39,489 bases of DNA from Pseudonocardia sp. (lineage in GTDB: Bacteria; Actinomycetota; Actinomycetes; Mycobacteriales; Pseudonocardiaceae). The notes below the pieces were generated by a model. The model worked only from the letters and a program-made list of their open reading frames with translations. It ran no database searches and was not told the origin of the DNA. The translations under genes and the position numbers were made by a program. This document shows, piece by piece, positions 7,986 to 17,694 of the stretch. The stretch is taken from NCBI RefSeq assembly GCF_025465255.1, contig NZ_JAODNI010000041.1, positions 1-39,489 on the forward strand, in the 5' to 3' direction. Position 1 is the stretch's first letter. Each line of letters begins with the position of its first letter.

Positions 7986-9128
7986 CTACGACGTCGGCGT
8001 GGACGACACGGTGACGGACCCGTTGATGATCGCGTTCTTGTACGCGTCCAGGTCGCCCTTGACGTCGTCGACCTTGCCGCCCGAGGTGGAGAAGCCGACG
8101 CCGTCGACCTTGAGGTCGAAGCGCTTCGGCAGGGTCGAGGTGTCACCCGCGGCGACCGCGTTGATGTAGTCGTAGACCGCGACGTCGACGCGCTTGAGCA
8201 TCGAGGTCATGATGACGTCCCTGACGTCGGTGAGCTGCGGCGAGTTGTACTGGTCGCCGTCGACGCCGATGGCCAGCTTGTTCGCCGCCTTGACGGCCTG
8301 GAACACGCCCTGCCCGGACGCACCCGCCGCGTGGTAGATCACGTCCGAGCCGGCGTCGAGCTGGCCCTTCGTGATCTCCGTGGCCTTGGTCGGGTCGTTG
8401 AAGCCGGTGAAGTCACCCGCCGGGCTGATGTACTTGACGTCGACCTTGACGTTCGGCGCCACCGCCTTCGCGCCCTGCTCGAAGCCCGCCTGGAACTTCT
8501 GGATCAGCGGGGTCTCGACGCCGCCGACGAAACCGACGGAGCAGGACGTCGTCTTGAGCGCGGCCGCCGCGCCGACCAGGAACGAGCCCTGCTCCTCGGC
8601 GAAGACGAGCGGGGTGACGTTCGGCAGCGTGACCGTGTCGTCGTCGACGATGCCGAACTTGACGGCCGGGTTCTCCGTCGCGACGGTCTTGACCGCGCTC
8701 GCGTACTTGAAGCCGACCGCGATGATCGGGTTGAAGCCGCCGGACACGAGCTGGCGCAGCCGGCCCGCGGCCGCGTCCTCGCTCTCGTTCGGCGCGGCGC
8801 TCGTCTCGGAGGTGTTGCCCTGCTGCAGGCCCAGCTGTGAGATCGCGCGCTCGAGGCCGGTGGCCGCGGCGTCGTTGAACGAGGCGTCCCCGCGACCGCC
8901 GATGTCGTAGGCCAGGCCGACCTTCAGGGCGCTGGCGTCCGCCGGGGCCGGGGCCGGAGCGGTGCTCGCCGGCCCGGTGCCCGCTGCGGGAGCGGCATTC
9001 CTGGTGCAGTCCGTCCCGGTGCCGCCGGTTCCGCCGCCGCTGCTGCCGGTGTCCCGGGCACAGCCACTGACCACCAGCGCGCTGGCGAGTGCCGCCGTCA
9101 GCAGCACCATGCCTCGTCTCATCCGCAC
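7986..9128 (-). CDS. BMP-family nucleoside-binding lipoprotein
   Basis: This 380-residue substrate-binding lipoprotein belongs to the BMP (basic membrane protein / Med / PnrA) family, whose members bind purine or pyrimidine nucleosides. The signal peptide MRMRRGMVLLTAALASALVV ends in a lipobox, VSGC, with Cys23 the predicted lipidated residue. A Ser/Gly/Thr-rich linker and an Ala/Pro-rich linker follow, then the mature fold starting KVGLAYDIGGRGDASFNDAA, the family signature. GTG 9128 is preferred over ATG 9122 because a purine-rich GAGGGG lies at proper distance only for GTG. It is the first gene of the uptake cluster and is separated from the ATPase by a stem-loop. Confidence 0.92.
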   Translation of the reverse strand: MRMRRGMVLLTAALASALVVSGCARDTGSSGGGTGGTGTDCTRNAAPAAGTGPASTAPAPAPADASALKVGLAYDIGGRGDASFNDAAATGLERAISQLGLQQGNTSETSAAPNESEDAAAGRLRQLVSGGFNPIIAVGFKYASAVKTVATENPAVKFGIVDDDTVTLPNVTPLVFAEEQGSFLVGAAAALKTTSCSVGFVGGVETPLIQKFQAGFEQGAKAVAPNVKVDVKYISPAGDFTGFNDPTKATEITKGQLDAGSDVIYHAAGASGQGVFQAVKAANKLAIGVDGDQYNSPQLTDVRDVIMTSMLKRVDVAVYDYINAVAAGDTSTLPKRFDLKVDGVGFSTSGGKVDDVKGDLDAYKNAIINGSVTVSSTPTS

Positions 9129-9250
9129 TACCGCGTTCCCCTCGTCCAGTCCGCGTGCGCCGCATGATCGGGCGCGATTGGCGGGACGCTAGCCCAGCAC
9201 TCCGGCGGTTCACCTGATCGTCCTGCGGGCGTGACCGAATCGTCGACTCC

Positions 9251-9275
9251 GTTGCGTAGTCGACTTTGACGCAAC
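9251..9275. promoter_or_regulatory. Inverted repeat in the divergent promoter region
   Basis: GTTGCGT (9251-9257) and ACGCAAC (9269-9275) are exact reverse complements 11 bases apart. Two short GTCGACT/AGTCGAC sites at 9242-9264 overlap the left arm. This lies between the divergent BMP lipoprotein and SRPBCC genes, where an operator would be expected. No regulator can be named, and chance occurrence is possible. Confidence 0.25.
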
Positions 9276-9313
9276 GCAACCGGCAGGATGTGAGCCGACG
9301 AAGGGAGATCACT

Positions 9314-9760
9314 GTGGATGAAATGGACATCGAGGTCGCGGCGGCGCCGGAGGTCGTCTGGGCGCTGGTCACGGACATCACGCGGACGGGCGAGTGGAGC
9401 CCGGAGAGCACCGGCGGCGCGTGGCGCGGCGGAGCGGACGGCCCGGCGGTGGGCGCCCGCTTCGTCGGTTCCAACCGGCACGGACCGATGCGGTGGCGGA
9501 CGCACTGCACGGTCGTCGAGTGCACGGAACCGAAGGCGTTCGCGTTCACCGTGGCGGAGAACGGGATGACCTGGGGCTGGCGGCTCGAACCGACCACGGC
9601 CGGGACGCGGCTGACCCAGTGGCGGGACCGGACCGGGCGGCTGACCCTGCTCGCGCGGATCGCGGTGGCGAGCGGGGTGCTCGGGAAGGACCGGGAGGAG
9701 CTGATGGTGGACGGGATGAGACGGTCGCTGGAGGCGATCAAGGCGACCGCCGAGGCCTGA
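9314..9760 (+). CDS. SRPBCC (START-like) family protein
   Basis: The 148-residue product looks like a polyketide-cyclase/dehydrase-type SRPBCC protein, a small fold with a hydrophobic pocket. It begins DIEVAAAPEVVWALVTDITRTGEWSPE, the usual opening of the family, and has the central strand pattern GARFVGSNRHGPMRWRTHC...TVVECTEPKAFAFTV. The C-terminal helix is present (LMVDGMRRSLEAIKATAEA). GTG 9314 is chosen because GGGAG stands a few bases upstream; an in-frame ATG at 9323 is an alternative. It is a single gene divergent from the nucleoside importer. The ligand or reaction cannot be deduced. Confidence 0.8.
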   Translation: MDEMDIEVAAAPEVVWALVTDITRTGEWSPESTGGAWRGGADGPAVGARFVGSNRHGPMRWRTHCTVVECTEPKAFAFTVAENGMTWGWRLEPTTAGTRLTQWRDRTGRLTLLARIAVASGVLGKDREELMVDGMRRSLEAIKATAEA

Positions 9761-9939
9761 CGCGGGGGCTCGCCCGGGTTCTCCGGCTCCACGCGCGCCG
9801 ACCCGCCCCACGCCCGCGGTCGACCGTGCGCGTCGGGCGGGAAGGCGCCCGGGCCACCTCGTCGTGCCGGCGACGCGCGCCGGCTGCGTCACCCGATCGC
9901 GTCGGGTCGGACGGCGCGCGTGGGCCGTAGGGTCGGTCC

Positions 9940-10683
9940 GTGCGAAGGCCGCCCTGGGTGCTGGGCGCGCTGGTGCTGGCTCTGGTGGCCGTCGCGCCCG
10001 CGGCCTGGGCCGCGCCGGGGGTGTGTGCCGGGCACGAAGCGCCGAGCGGGCCGCCCGCCCGGGAGGAGGCCGGCCCGGTCGTGCGCCCGTCCCGGTCCCG
10101 GCGGGCCCCGTCGGCGGCGAGGCCCTCGGCACCTGCGGCGACGCCGTCCCCGCCGGGGCTCCCCCGCCCCCACCGGTCCGCGCGACGGGGTGGGTCGTCG
10201 CGGATCTGGACACCGGCGCCGTGCTCGCCGCACGACCCGCACGGCCGCCAGCGGCCGGCGTCGACGCTCAAGATCCTGACGACGCTCGTGGTCCGCGAAC
10301 GGCTGGACCTCGACGCCGTCGTCGTCGCCGCGCCGGAGGACGTGCAGGTCGACGGCAGCCGCGCCGGGATCGGGCCCGGCGGCAGCTACACGGTCCGGCA
10401 GCTCCTTTCCGGGCTTCTGCTGAATTCCGGCAACGACACCGCGAACGCCCTGGCCCGCACCCTCGGCGGCGTCCCGGCAGCGCTCGAGGCGATGCAGGCC
10501 AAGGCGTCCACACTGGGCGCGCTCGACACCCGTCCCGGCTCCGTGTCCGGGCTCGACGGGCCGGGGATGTCGACGTCCGCGTACGACCTGGCCGTCCTGT
10601 TCCGGGTCGCGCTGCGGGACCCGACCATCCGCGAGCTGGTCGGGACGAGGAGCGTGCCGTTCCCCGGGGCGACGGGGCTACCT
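9940..10683 (+). pseudogene. Broken D-alanyl-D-alanine carboxypeptidase (PBP5-like, peptidase S11)
   Basis: Parts of a class S11 penicillin-binding protein are visible in different frames. A GTG-started signal peptide (MRRPPWVLGALVLALVAV) is in one frame. GWVVADLDTGAVLAAR, the segment before the active site, is in a second. The first frame resumes with ASTLKILTTLVV, containing the SxxK nucleophile motif, and LLLNSGNDTANALA, containing the SxN motif. The family sequence stops around VPFPG near 10675; the KTG motif and the whole C-terminal half are absent. At least two frameshifts and a 3' truncation are therefore needed to explain it. The junction falls at the start of a phased short-repeat block. 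Active enzyme is not expected. Confidence 0.8.
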
Positions 10684-10778
10684 CGACTCGCACAACCGGG
10701 GAGCGCGACTCGCGCCACCGAAAACGCCGACTCGCGCGGCTTGAGAGGGCGACTCGCGGGGCTGAGATCCCGACTCGC
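10684..10778. repeat. Five phased copies of CGACTCGC (GCGAGTCG on minus strand)
   Basis: The octamer CGACTCGC begins at 10684, 10706, 10728, 10750 and 10771, that is at steps of 22, 22, 22 and 21 bases, or about two helical turns. The 13-14 bases between copies all differ. The block lies between the truncated carboxypeptidase gene and the 3' end of the YihY-family gene. It is too short and irregular for CRISPR. It may belong to a dispersed intergenic repeat family or be a multi-site protein target; the sequence alone does not decide. Confidence 0.75.
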
Positions 10779-10827
10779 GAGGGGAAGACGAGGGCGCGGC
10801 TGTCCGGCGGCGAGGGAGGTGGCGCGG

Positions 10828-11892
10828 TCAGCGGCGGCGGCTGAAGGCGCGGAGGCCCAGGAGGCCGGTCACTACGCCCACGCCGACGAGGCCGACGGCG
10901 GCGCGGGGGGTCGGGCCGGAACGGACGACGACCTCGGGGCGGATGATCGCCGGGGCCGGGACGTCGGCGGGCTCCTCCTGCTCGTTCTCCTTCGCCGTCG
11001 CGGCCCAGGCCGTGACGAAGAGGATGAACCGCGAGGTGAAGAACGCGAAGACCAGCAGACCGATGATCGGGCCGAACGCGGCGCCCGCGGGCGAGCTCGT
11101 CACCGACGCCAGGTAGTACTGCATGATCTGCTTGAGGATCTCGAAGCCGATCGCGCCGATGAGTGCGGCGCGCATGGCGCTCCGGACGGCGACGGGAGCC
11201 CGGGGCAGCCGGGCGATCACCCAGAGGAACACCACCCAGTTCGCGGCCAGGCCGAGCAGGATCCCGAGCACGCCCAGCAGGAACCGTGCCCAGCCCTGGT
11301 CGGCCAGCCCGACCAGTCGGAGCAGCGTCTCGGCGAACGCGCTACCCGCCGCGGAGACCCCGAACGACGCCACCAGCGCGAGGCCGAGACCGACGAGGGC
11401 AAGCAGGTCGAAGAGCAGCCGCTTGATCACGTTCGGCGTCTCCGGCGGCTGGGCCCACTGCTCGGACAGGGCCTCCCGGAGGTTGCTCATCCAGCCGATG
11501 CCGGAGTAGAGCGCGCCGACCAGGCCGAACACCCCGACGGCACCCGCCTGCGCGATCGCCTGGTTGATGACGTCGTTGACGGTCTGCCCGAGCTGGCCCG
11601 GCACCTGTTTGCCGATGCTCGCCTGCAGCTGCTGCAGCAGCGCGGGCTGGCTGCGCAGGATGAACCCGGCGATCGCGAACGCCACCATCAGGATCGGGAC
11701 CAGCGCCAGCACGCTGAAGTAGGTGATCGCCGCGGCGTAGTGGTCGCCGTGGCGGTCCGTGTAGCGCTCCCCGGCCCGGACGAGGTGGTCCAGCCACGGG
11801 TACTTGGCGCGCGCCTTCTGCAGGGCGGTGGGTTCGTCGCGCTGGTCCGCGTCGTCGTCCGGCTTCGTCGCGGTGGTCGAGTCGGCGGCCAC
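10828..11892 (-). CDS. YihY/BrkB-family inner membrane protein (YhjD-like)
   Basis: This 354-residue protein has the YihY/UPF0761 fold. A hydrophilic N terminus contains RAGERYTDRHGDHYAAAITYFSVLALVPI, the most conserved family stretch, followed by about six membrane helices, including ALYSGIGWMSNLREALSEQW. Members have been linked to lipid or LPS export (YhjD) but the biochemical role is unsettled. The C-terminal 50 residues form a Pro/Glu linker and an extra hydrophobic helix. The start is GTG 11892, 27 bases after the trpS stop, so the two are probably co-transcribed. The carboxypeptidase remnant that follows on the other strand is a commonly seen neighbour of trpS-YhjD pairs in actinobacteria (from memory). 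Confidence 0.87.
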   Translation of the reverse strand: MAADSTTATKPDDDADQRDEPTALQKARAKYPWLDHLVRAGERYTDRHGDHYAAAITYFSVLALVPILMVAFAIAGFILRSQPALLQQLQASIGKQVPGQLGQTVNDVINQAIAQAGAVGVFGLVGALYSGIGWMSNLREALSEQWAQPPETPNVIKRLLFDLLALVGLGLALVASFGVSAAGSAFAETLLRLVGLADQGWARFLLGVLGILLGLAANWVVFLWVIARLPRAPVAVRSAMRAALIGAIGFEILKQIMQYYLASVTSSPAGAAFGPIIGLLVFAFFTSRFILFVTAWAATAKENEQEEPADVPAPAIIRPEVVVRSGPTPRAAVGLVGVGVVTGLLGLRAFSRRR

Positions 11893-11919
11893 GCCCTCAC
11901 CCCATGTCTGGTCCCCGGG

Positions 11920-13919
<2,000 letters not shown>

Positions 13920-14001
13920 CGCGTCCGACCCCGGGGACCGCGGAAGGGTCGGCGTCGGGGCCGGCGGGCTCGCGTCGGACGACTCGATGAGGGCTTCTCT
14001 C

Positions 14002-14031
14002 TTGACCCGGGGGGCGACGGGATCGTAGCGT
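14002..14031 (+). promoter_or_regulatory. Plus-strand sigma-A-like promoter with no gene behind it
   Basis: TTGACC (14002-14007) and TAGCGT (14026-14031) are separated by 18 bases, a good match to the housekeeping -35 TTGACN and -10 TANNNT pattern. Transcription would begin near 14038 and run towards genes that are all on the opposite strand. The complementary strand holds a weaker TCGACA/TACGAT pair that could serve the HxlR-type gene. Activity is inferred. Confidence 0.4.
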
Positions 14032-14061
14032 CATGCTGGCTCTGTCGATCGAAGTCCGCGA

Positions 14062-14170
14062 GACGCCGGGGGGCGTCGCCTCCCCACCACAGGTGGGTGA
14101 CAGCGACTCGATCGGCCGGGCGGTTCGGGTTCACCTGAGGACCCGGATCCACCGACCACTGGGGGGTCGG
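14062..14170. other. Non-coding gap with several hairpins, candidate structured RNA
   Basis: The 289 bases between the HxlR-type regulator and the 57-codon gene (13920-14208) hold no convincing CDS. They include GACGCC/GGCGTC (14062-14077), CCCACC/GGTGGG (14083-14097) and CCGACC/GGTCGG (14152-14170) stem-loops. Read on the minus strand, the outer two each carry a run of six C, which recalls the actinobacterial 6C RNA, but they are about 75 bases apart, further than I would expect for that motif. Read on the plus strand, they follow a promoter-like element at 14002-14031. Strand and identity are unresolved. Confidence 0.28.
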
Positions 14171-14208
14171 GCGGGGTGGGGGCGGTCGCGGTGGGTCCGC
14201 GACCGTTC

Positions 14209-14382
14209 TCACTCGCCGTCGTCAGGGATCTCCGGGTCGTCGGTCCGGCTCGTCGCGCGGTGCAGCGTCACCACACCCTTGTCCAGGTCGATCGGGCCGA
14301 TCCGCCACGTGTCGCCGTCGCCGGCCTCGGCGGACTCGTCATTGATCTTGGGAGTCGGGAACAGCTCACCGAATGCGGCCAT
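14209..14382 (-). CDS. Small acidic protein of 57 residues, unknown function
   Basis: An ATG-started frame (14382) with GGTGGA upstream encodes 57 residues beginning MAAFGELFPTPKINDESAEA and containing DTWRIGPIDLDKGVVTLHRA, then an acidic tail ending at TGA 14209. The composition is balanced and acidic, unlike the Arg/Pro-rich frames that noise produces in this DNA, and the third codon positions are G/C-rich as in real genes here. No known domain is recognised. It lies upstream of nothing on its own strand except the non-coding gap and follows fbiC by 103 bases, so it may be transcribed with or after fbiC. Confidence 0.7.
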   Translation of the reverse strand: MAAFGELFPTPKINDESAEAGDGDTWRIGPIDLDKGVVTLHRATSRTDDPEIPDDGE

Positions 14383-14437
14383 GAGTCCACCGTACGCGAG
14401 GAACGCGCAGGTCAGCAGGGCCGCGCGCCGATCGGTG

Positions 14438-14484
14438 CCACGCGCGCGACCGAGCGCGAGCGTGGCGCCGTGCGGCGCGCGTGG
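14438..14484 (-). terminator. Stem-loop just after fbiC
   Basis: CCACGCGCGC (14438-14447) pairs exactly with GCGCGCGTGG (14475-14484), enclosing a further GC-rich hairpin. It starts one base past the fbiC stop codon on the minus strand. No T-tract follows. Termination or mRNA end protection is inferred. Confidence 0.4.
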
Positions 14485-14485
14485 A

Positions 14486-17089
14486 TCAGGCCGGGGCGAG
14501 CGGCAGGGACAGCGGGAGCGTCGGGCGGAGCCGCGCGGGAGTGCCCCGGTAGGTCGTGCTGCGCTGGCGCACCGGGCGCCCGGCGGCCGCGGCGATCGCC
14601 GCCAGCTCCTCGACGGAGCGCTCGGAACCGTTCTCCGAGCCCGCCATCCGGCTGATCGTCTCCTCCATGAGCGTGCCGCCCATGTCGTCCGCGCCGCCGC
14701 GCAGGATGTCCGCGGCGAGGTCGTCGCCGAGCTTCACCCAGGAGCACTGGACGTGGTCGATCCGGCCGTGCAGGGCGAGCCGGGCGAACGCGTGGACCGC
14801 GCGGTTGTCCCGCTCGGTGGGGCCCGGACGGGCCAGCCCGGCCAGGTAGATCGGCGCGTTGGTGTGCACGAACGGCAGCGGGACGAACTCGGTGAAGCCG
14901 CCGGTGCGGTCCTGGATCGAGGCCAGCGTGCGCAGGTGCCCGAGCCAGTGCCGCGGCTCGTCGACGTGCCCGTACATCATCGTCGACGACGACGGGATCC
15001 CCAGCTCGTGCGCGGTGGAGACCACCTCGATCCACTGCGACGACGGCAGCTTGCCCTTGGTCAGCACCCAGCGGACCTCGTCGTCGAGGATCTCTGCGGC
15101 GGTGCCCGGGATCGAGCCCAGCCCGGCCGCCTTCAGCTCCTGGAGCCACTCCCGCACCGACACCCCGGCCTTCGACGCCGCGGACACGATCTCCATCGGC
15201 GAGAACGCGTGGACGTGCATCCCCGGGACGGCCTCGTGCACCGCGCGGACCAGGTCCGCGTAGAAGGTCACCGGCAGCTGCGGGTCGATGCCGCCCTGCA
15301 CGCAGACCTCCGTCGCTCCGTCCCGCGCGGCCTCCGAGGCCCGCGAGGCGACCTCGTCCAGGGAGAGCCGGAAGGCGTCCGCGTCCCGCTCGCGCTGGGC
15401 GAACGCGCAGAACCGGCACCCGACGTAGCAGACGTTGGAGAAGTTGATGTTCCGGTTGATCACGTAGGTGACGTCGTCCCCGACGACGTCACGGCGCAGC
15501 GCATCCGCCAGCCGGGCGAGCTCCTCCAGCGCCGGCCCCTCGGCGGTGAGCACGGCCATCGCCGCCGCCTCGTTCGCCGGGTCCAGCAGCCTCGCCGGGT
15601 TCTCCGCGGCCAGGTCGAGGCCCTCGCGGACGTCCCCCGACAGGCGCTCGGGAGCCCGCGAGCGCTGCTCGGCCAGCTCCGCCTTCAGCTCGTCCCAGTC
15701 CCCGTAGACCGACGCGAAGTCCCCGCGCCGGTCCTCGGTCCGGCCGGTGGTGTCGATCGAGGAGTTCAGGTCGATCCGACCGCTGGACTCGAACCCGCCG
15801 TCGGGCTCCTGCCACGGCCGCCCCTCGACCACCGCGTCCTCGTTCGCCAGCCCGGTCTCCGGGTCCGCCAGCGCGGCGACGTGGCCGTGCAGCCGGGTGT
15901 CGATCCACGGCGACCCCGCGAGCACGTACTTGGGGTAGGCGGTGAGCCGCTCGCGCAGGGTGAAGCCGGACTCCGCGGAGCGGGCCGCGAGCTCGTCGAT
16001 CGCCGGCCAGGGGCGCTCGGGGTTCACGTGGTCCGGGGTCACCGGCGAGACGCCGCCCCAGTCGTCGATGCCGGCGCGGAGCATGAGCGCGAACTCCTCG
16101 CCGACGAGGTTCGGCGGCGCCTGCACCCGCATCTTCGGCCCGAGGACCAGGCGCGTCACCGCGATCGTGGCGGCGAGATCGTCGAGGTCCGCATCCGGGT
16201 CGTTCGCCATCGCGGTGTCCGGCTTGGCCCGGAAGTTCTGCACGATGACTTCCTGGATGTGCCCGCTCGCCCGTGCCGCGGACCGGATCGCGAAGATCGA
16301 CTCGGCACGCTCGGTGCGGTTCTCCCCGATCCCGATCAGGATGCCGGTGGTGAACGGGACGCCCACCCGTCCGGCCTCGGTCAGGGCGCGGAGCCGGACC
16401 GCGGGCTCCTTGTCCGGACTGCCGTAGTGCGGGCCGCCGGGCTCGGACCACAGGCGCGTCGCGGTGGTCTCCAGCATCATCCCCATGCTCGGGGCGACGG
16501 GCTTGAGCCGCGTGAGCTCCTCCCAGCCGAGCACGCCGGGGTTGAGGTGCGGCAGCAGGCCGGTCTCCTCGAGCACCGCGATCGCGCAGGCCCGGACGTA
16601 GTCCAACGTGGAGTCGTAGCCGCGCTCGTCGAGCCACTCCCGCGCGGCGGGCCAGCGCGCCTCCGGGCGGTCCCCGAGGGTGAACAGCGCCTCCTTGCAC
16701 CCGGCCGCCGCGCCGGCCCGGGCGATCTCGAGCACCTCGTCGCGCTCCAGGAACGCCGCGGGCAGCCGGTGCGGCACCGTGGCGAAGGTGCAGTAGTGGC
16801 AGCGGTCCTGACACAGCCGGGTCAGCGGGATGAACACCTTACGCGAGTAAGTGACCACACCCGGCCGCCCCGCGTCGACCAGGCCCGCGTCCCGGACCGT
16901 CGACGCCGCGTCCAGCAGCGCGTCGAGCTGCTCACCGCGCGCCGCCAGCAGCACCGCTGCCTCGGTGACGTCCAGGACCACCCCGTCACGCGCACGCCGC
17001 AGGGCCCGCCGGATCGCCGACTCCGACGGCAGCGGTTCGTCCGCGTCGTGCGCGCGAGGGGAGAACTGAGGGTCGGGAAGGTCCGCCAT
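14486..17089 (-). CDS. fbiC: FO synthase (CofG-CofH fusion) for coenzyme F420
   Basis: The 867-residue protein fuses two radical-SAM enzymes that together build the deazaflavin FO from tyrosine and 5-amino-6-ribitylamino-uracil, the chromophore of coenzyme F420. The N-terminal CofG half has the CxxxCxxC cluster site at Cys93, Cys97 and Cys100 (CQDRCHYC). The C-terminal CofH half has CYVGCRFC at about residue 554. Length and order match actinobacterial FbiC. ATG 17089 is placed in front of a short hydrophilic segment, with 81 bases to the next gene upstream. It is the only F420-pathway gene in the window. The presence of F420 supports an actinobacterial source. Confidence 0.96.
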   Translation of the reverse strand: MADLPDPQFSPRAHDADEPLPSESAIRRALRRARDGVVLDVTEAAVLLAARGEQLDALLDAASTVRDAGLVDAGRPGVVTYSRKVFIPLTRLCQDRCHYCTFATVPHRLPAAFLERDEVLEIARAGAAAGCKEALFTLGDRPEARWPAAREWLDERGYDSTLDYVRACAIAVLEETGLLPHLNPGVLGWEELTRLKPVAPSMGMMLETTATRLWSEPGGPHYGSPDKEPAVRLRALTEAGRVGVPFTTGILIGIGENRTERAESIFAIRSAARASGHIQEVIVQNFRAKPDTAMANDPDADLDDLAATIAVTRLVLGPKMRVQAPPNLVGEEFALMLRAGIDDWGGVSPVTPDHVNPERPWPAIDELAARSAESGFTLRERLTAYPKYVLAGSPWIDTRLHGHVAALADPETGLANEDAVVEGRPWQEPDGGFESSGRIDLNSSIDTTGRTEDRRGDFASVYGDWDELKAELAEQRSRAPERLSGDVREGLDLAAENPARLLDPANEAAAMAVLTAEGPALEELARLADALRRDVVGDDVTYVINRNINFSNVCYVGCRFCAFAQRERDADAFRLSLDEVASRASEAARDGATEVCVQGGIDPQLPVTFYADLVRAVHEAVPGMHVHAFSPMEIVSAASKAGVSVREWLQELKAAGLGSIPGTAAEILDDEVRWVLTKGKLPSSQWIEVVSTAHELGIPSSSTMMYGHVDEPRHWLGHLRTLASIQDRTGGFTEFVPLPFVHTNAPIYLAGLARPGPTERDNRAVHAFARLALHGRIDHVQCSWVKLGDDLAADILRGGADDMGGTLMEETISRMAGSENGSERSVEELAAIAAAAGRPVRQRSTTYRGTPARLRPTLPLSLPLAPA

Positions 17090-17170
17090 GGGCCCACCCT
17101 AGGTCGGCGCCCCGTGGTCGTCGAAGGACGGGAACGTCACATGTCCGGAGTCACGGATCAGGAATACCGC

Positions 17171-17662
17171 TCACGCCACGTCCGCGGGCTCCCCCCCGGT
17201 GACCCGGAGCAGCTCCGCGAACGTCGTCGGGAAGACGGCGTGCGCGATCCCACCCGCCGCCCAGATCTCGTCGAACACCTCGAGCGCGCGGTCCACGAGC
17301 GTGCGCAGCGGGGCCGGGTGTCCGACGGGCGCGACGCCGCCGATGACCTGTCCCGTGGCGGCCCGCACGAAGTCCGGGCTCGCGCGCGTCACCTTGCGCA
17401 CACCGATCAGGGCGGCGACCTTGCCGGTGTCGACGCGGTGGGCGCCCGAGATGAGGACGAGCAGCGGCTCCCCGTCCGCGTCGAAGACCAGGGAGTTCGC
17501 GATCTGTCCGACCTCCACGCCGAGCGCCGCGGCGGCGGACGCGGCCGTGGTCACGGCGTCCGGGAGGACCCGGAGCCCGTCGACCGCGCGGTCCGCGGCC
17601 CCACCCGCGCGGAGGGCGTCGACGACGAGCTGGACGTTCCGATGCGTCGGCGAGTCACTCAT
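17171..17662 (-). CDS. YbaK/EbsC-family aminoacyl-tRNA deacylase
   Basis: The 163-residue protein matches the YbaK/ProX editing-domain family, which hydrolyses mischarged tRNAs such as Cys-tRNA-Pro or Ala-tRNA-Pro in trans. Visible features are the opening VQLVVDALRAGG, the core EVGQIANSLVFDADGEPLLVLISGAHRVD with the conserved K in TGKVAALIG, and the signature TGQVIGGVAPVGHP followed by VFDEIWAAGG. The length is normal. It lies 32 bases downstream of the kinase-like gene on the same strand and may share its transcript. Substrate specificity cannot be assigned. Confidence 0.9.
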   Translation of the reverse strand: MSDSPTHRNVQLVVDALRAGGAADRAVDGLRVLPDAVTTAASAAAALGVEVGQIANSLVFDADGEPLLVLISGAHRVDTGKVAALIGVRKVTRASPDFVRAATGQVIGGVAPVGHPAPLRTLVDRALEVFDEIWAAGGIAHAVFPTTFAELLRVTGGEPADVA

Positions 17663-17694
17663 GGGTCAGTGGACCACGGGCACCGGTGATCGGT

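Noticed and set aside
9129..9313. A purine or other riboswitch upstream of the BMP lipoprotein gene
   Set aside because: No conserved riboswitch core can be recognised; only a short inverted repeat is present, nearer to the SRPBCC gene.
10684..10778. A CRISPR array
   Set aside because: The repeats are only 8 bases with 13-14-base spacers, far below CRISPR sizes, and no cas gene is near.
14033..17689. A 1218-codon open frame on the plus strand across fbiC
   Set aside because: It is antisense to fbiC, Arg/Gly/His-rich without any domain, and arises from third-position GC bias. The FbiC frame has complete radical-SAM motifs.
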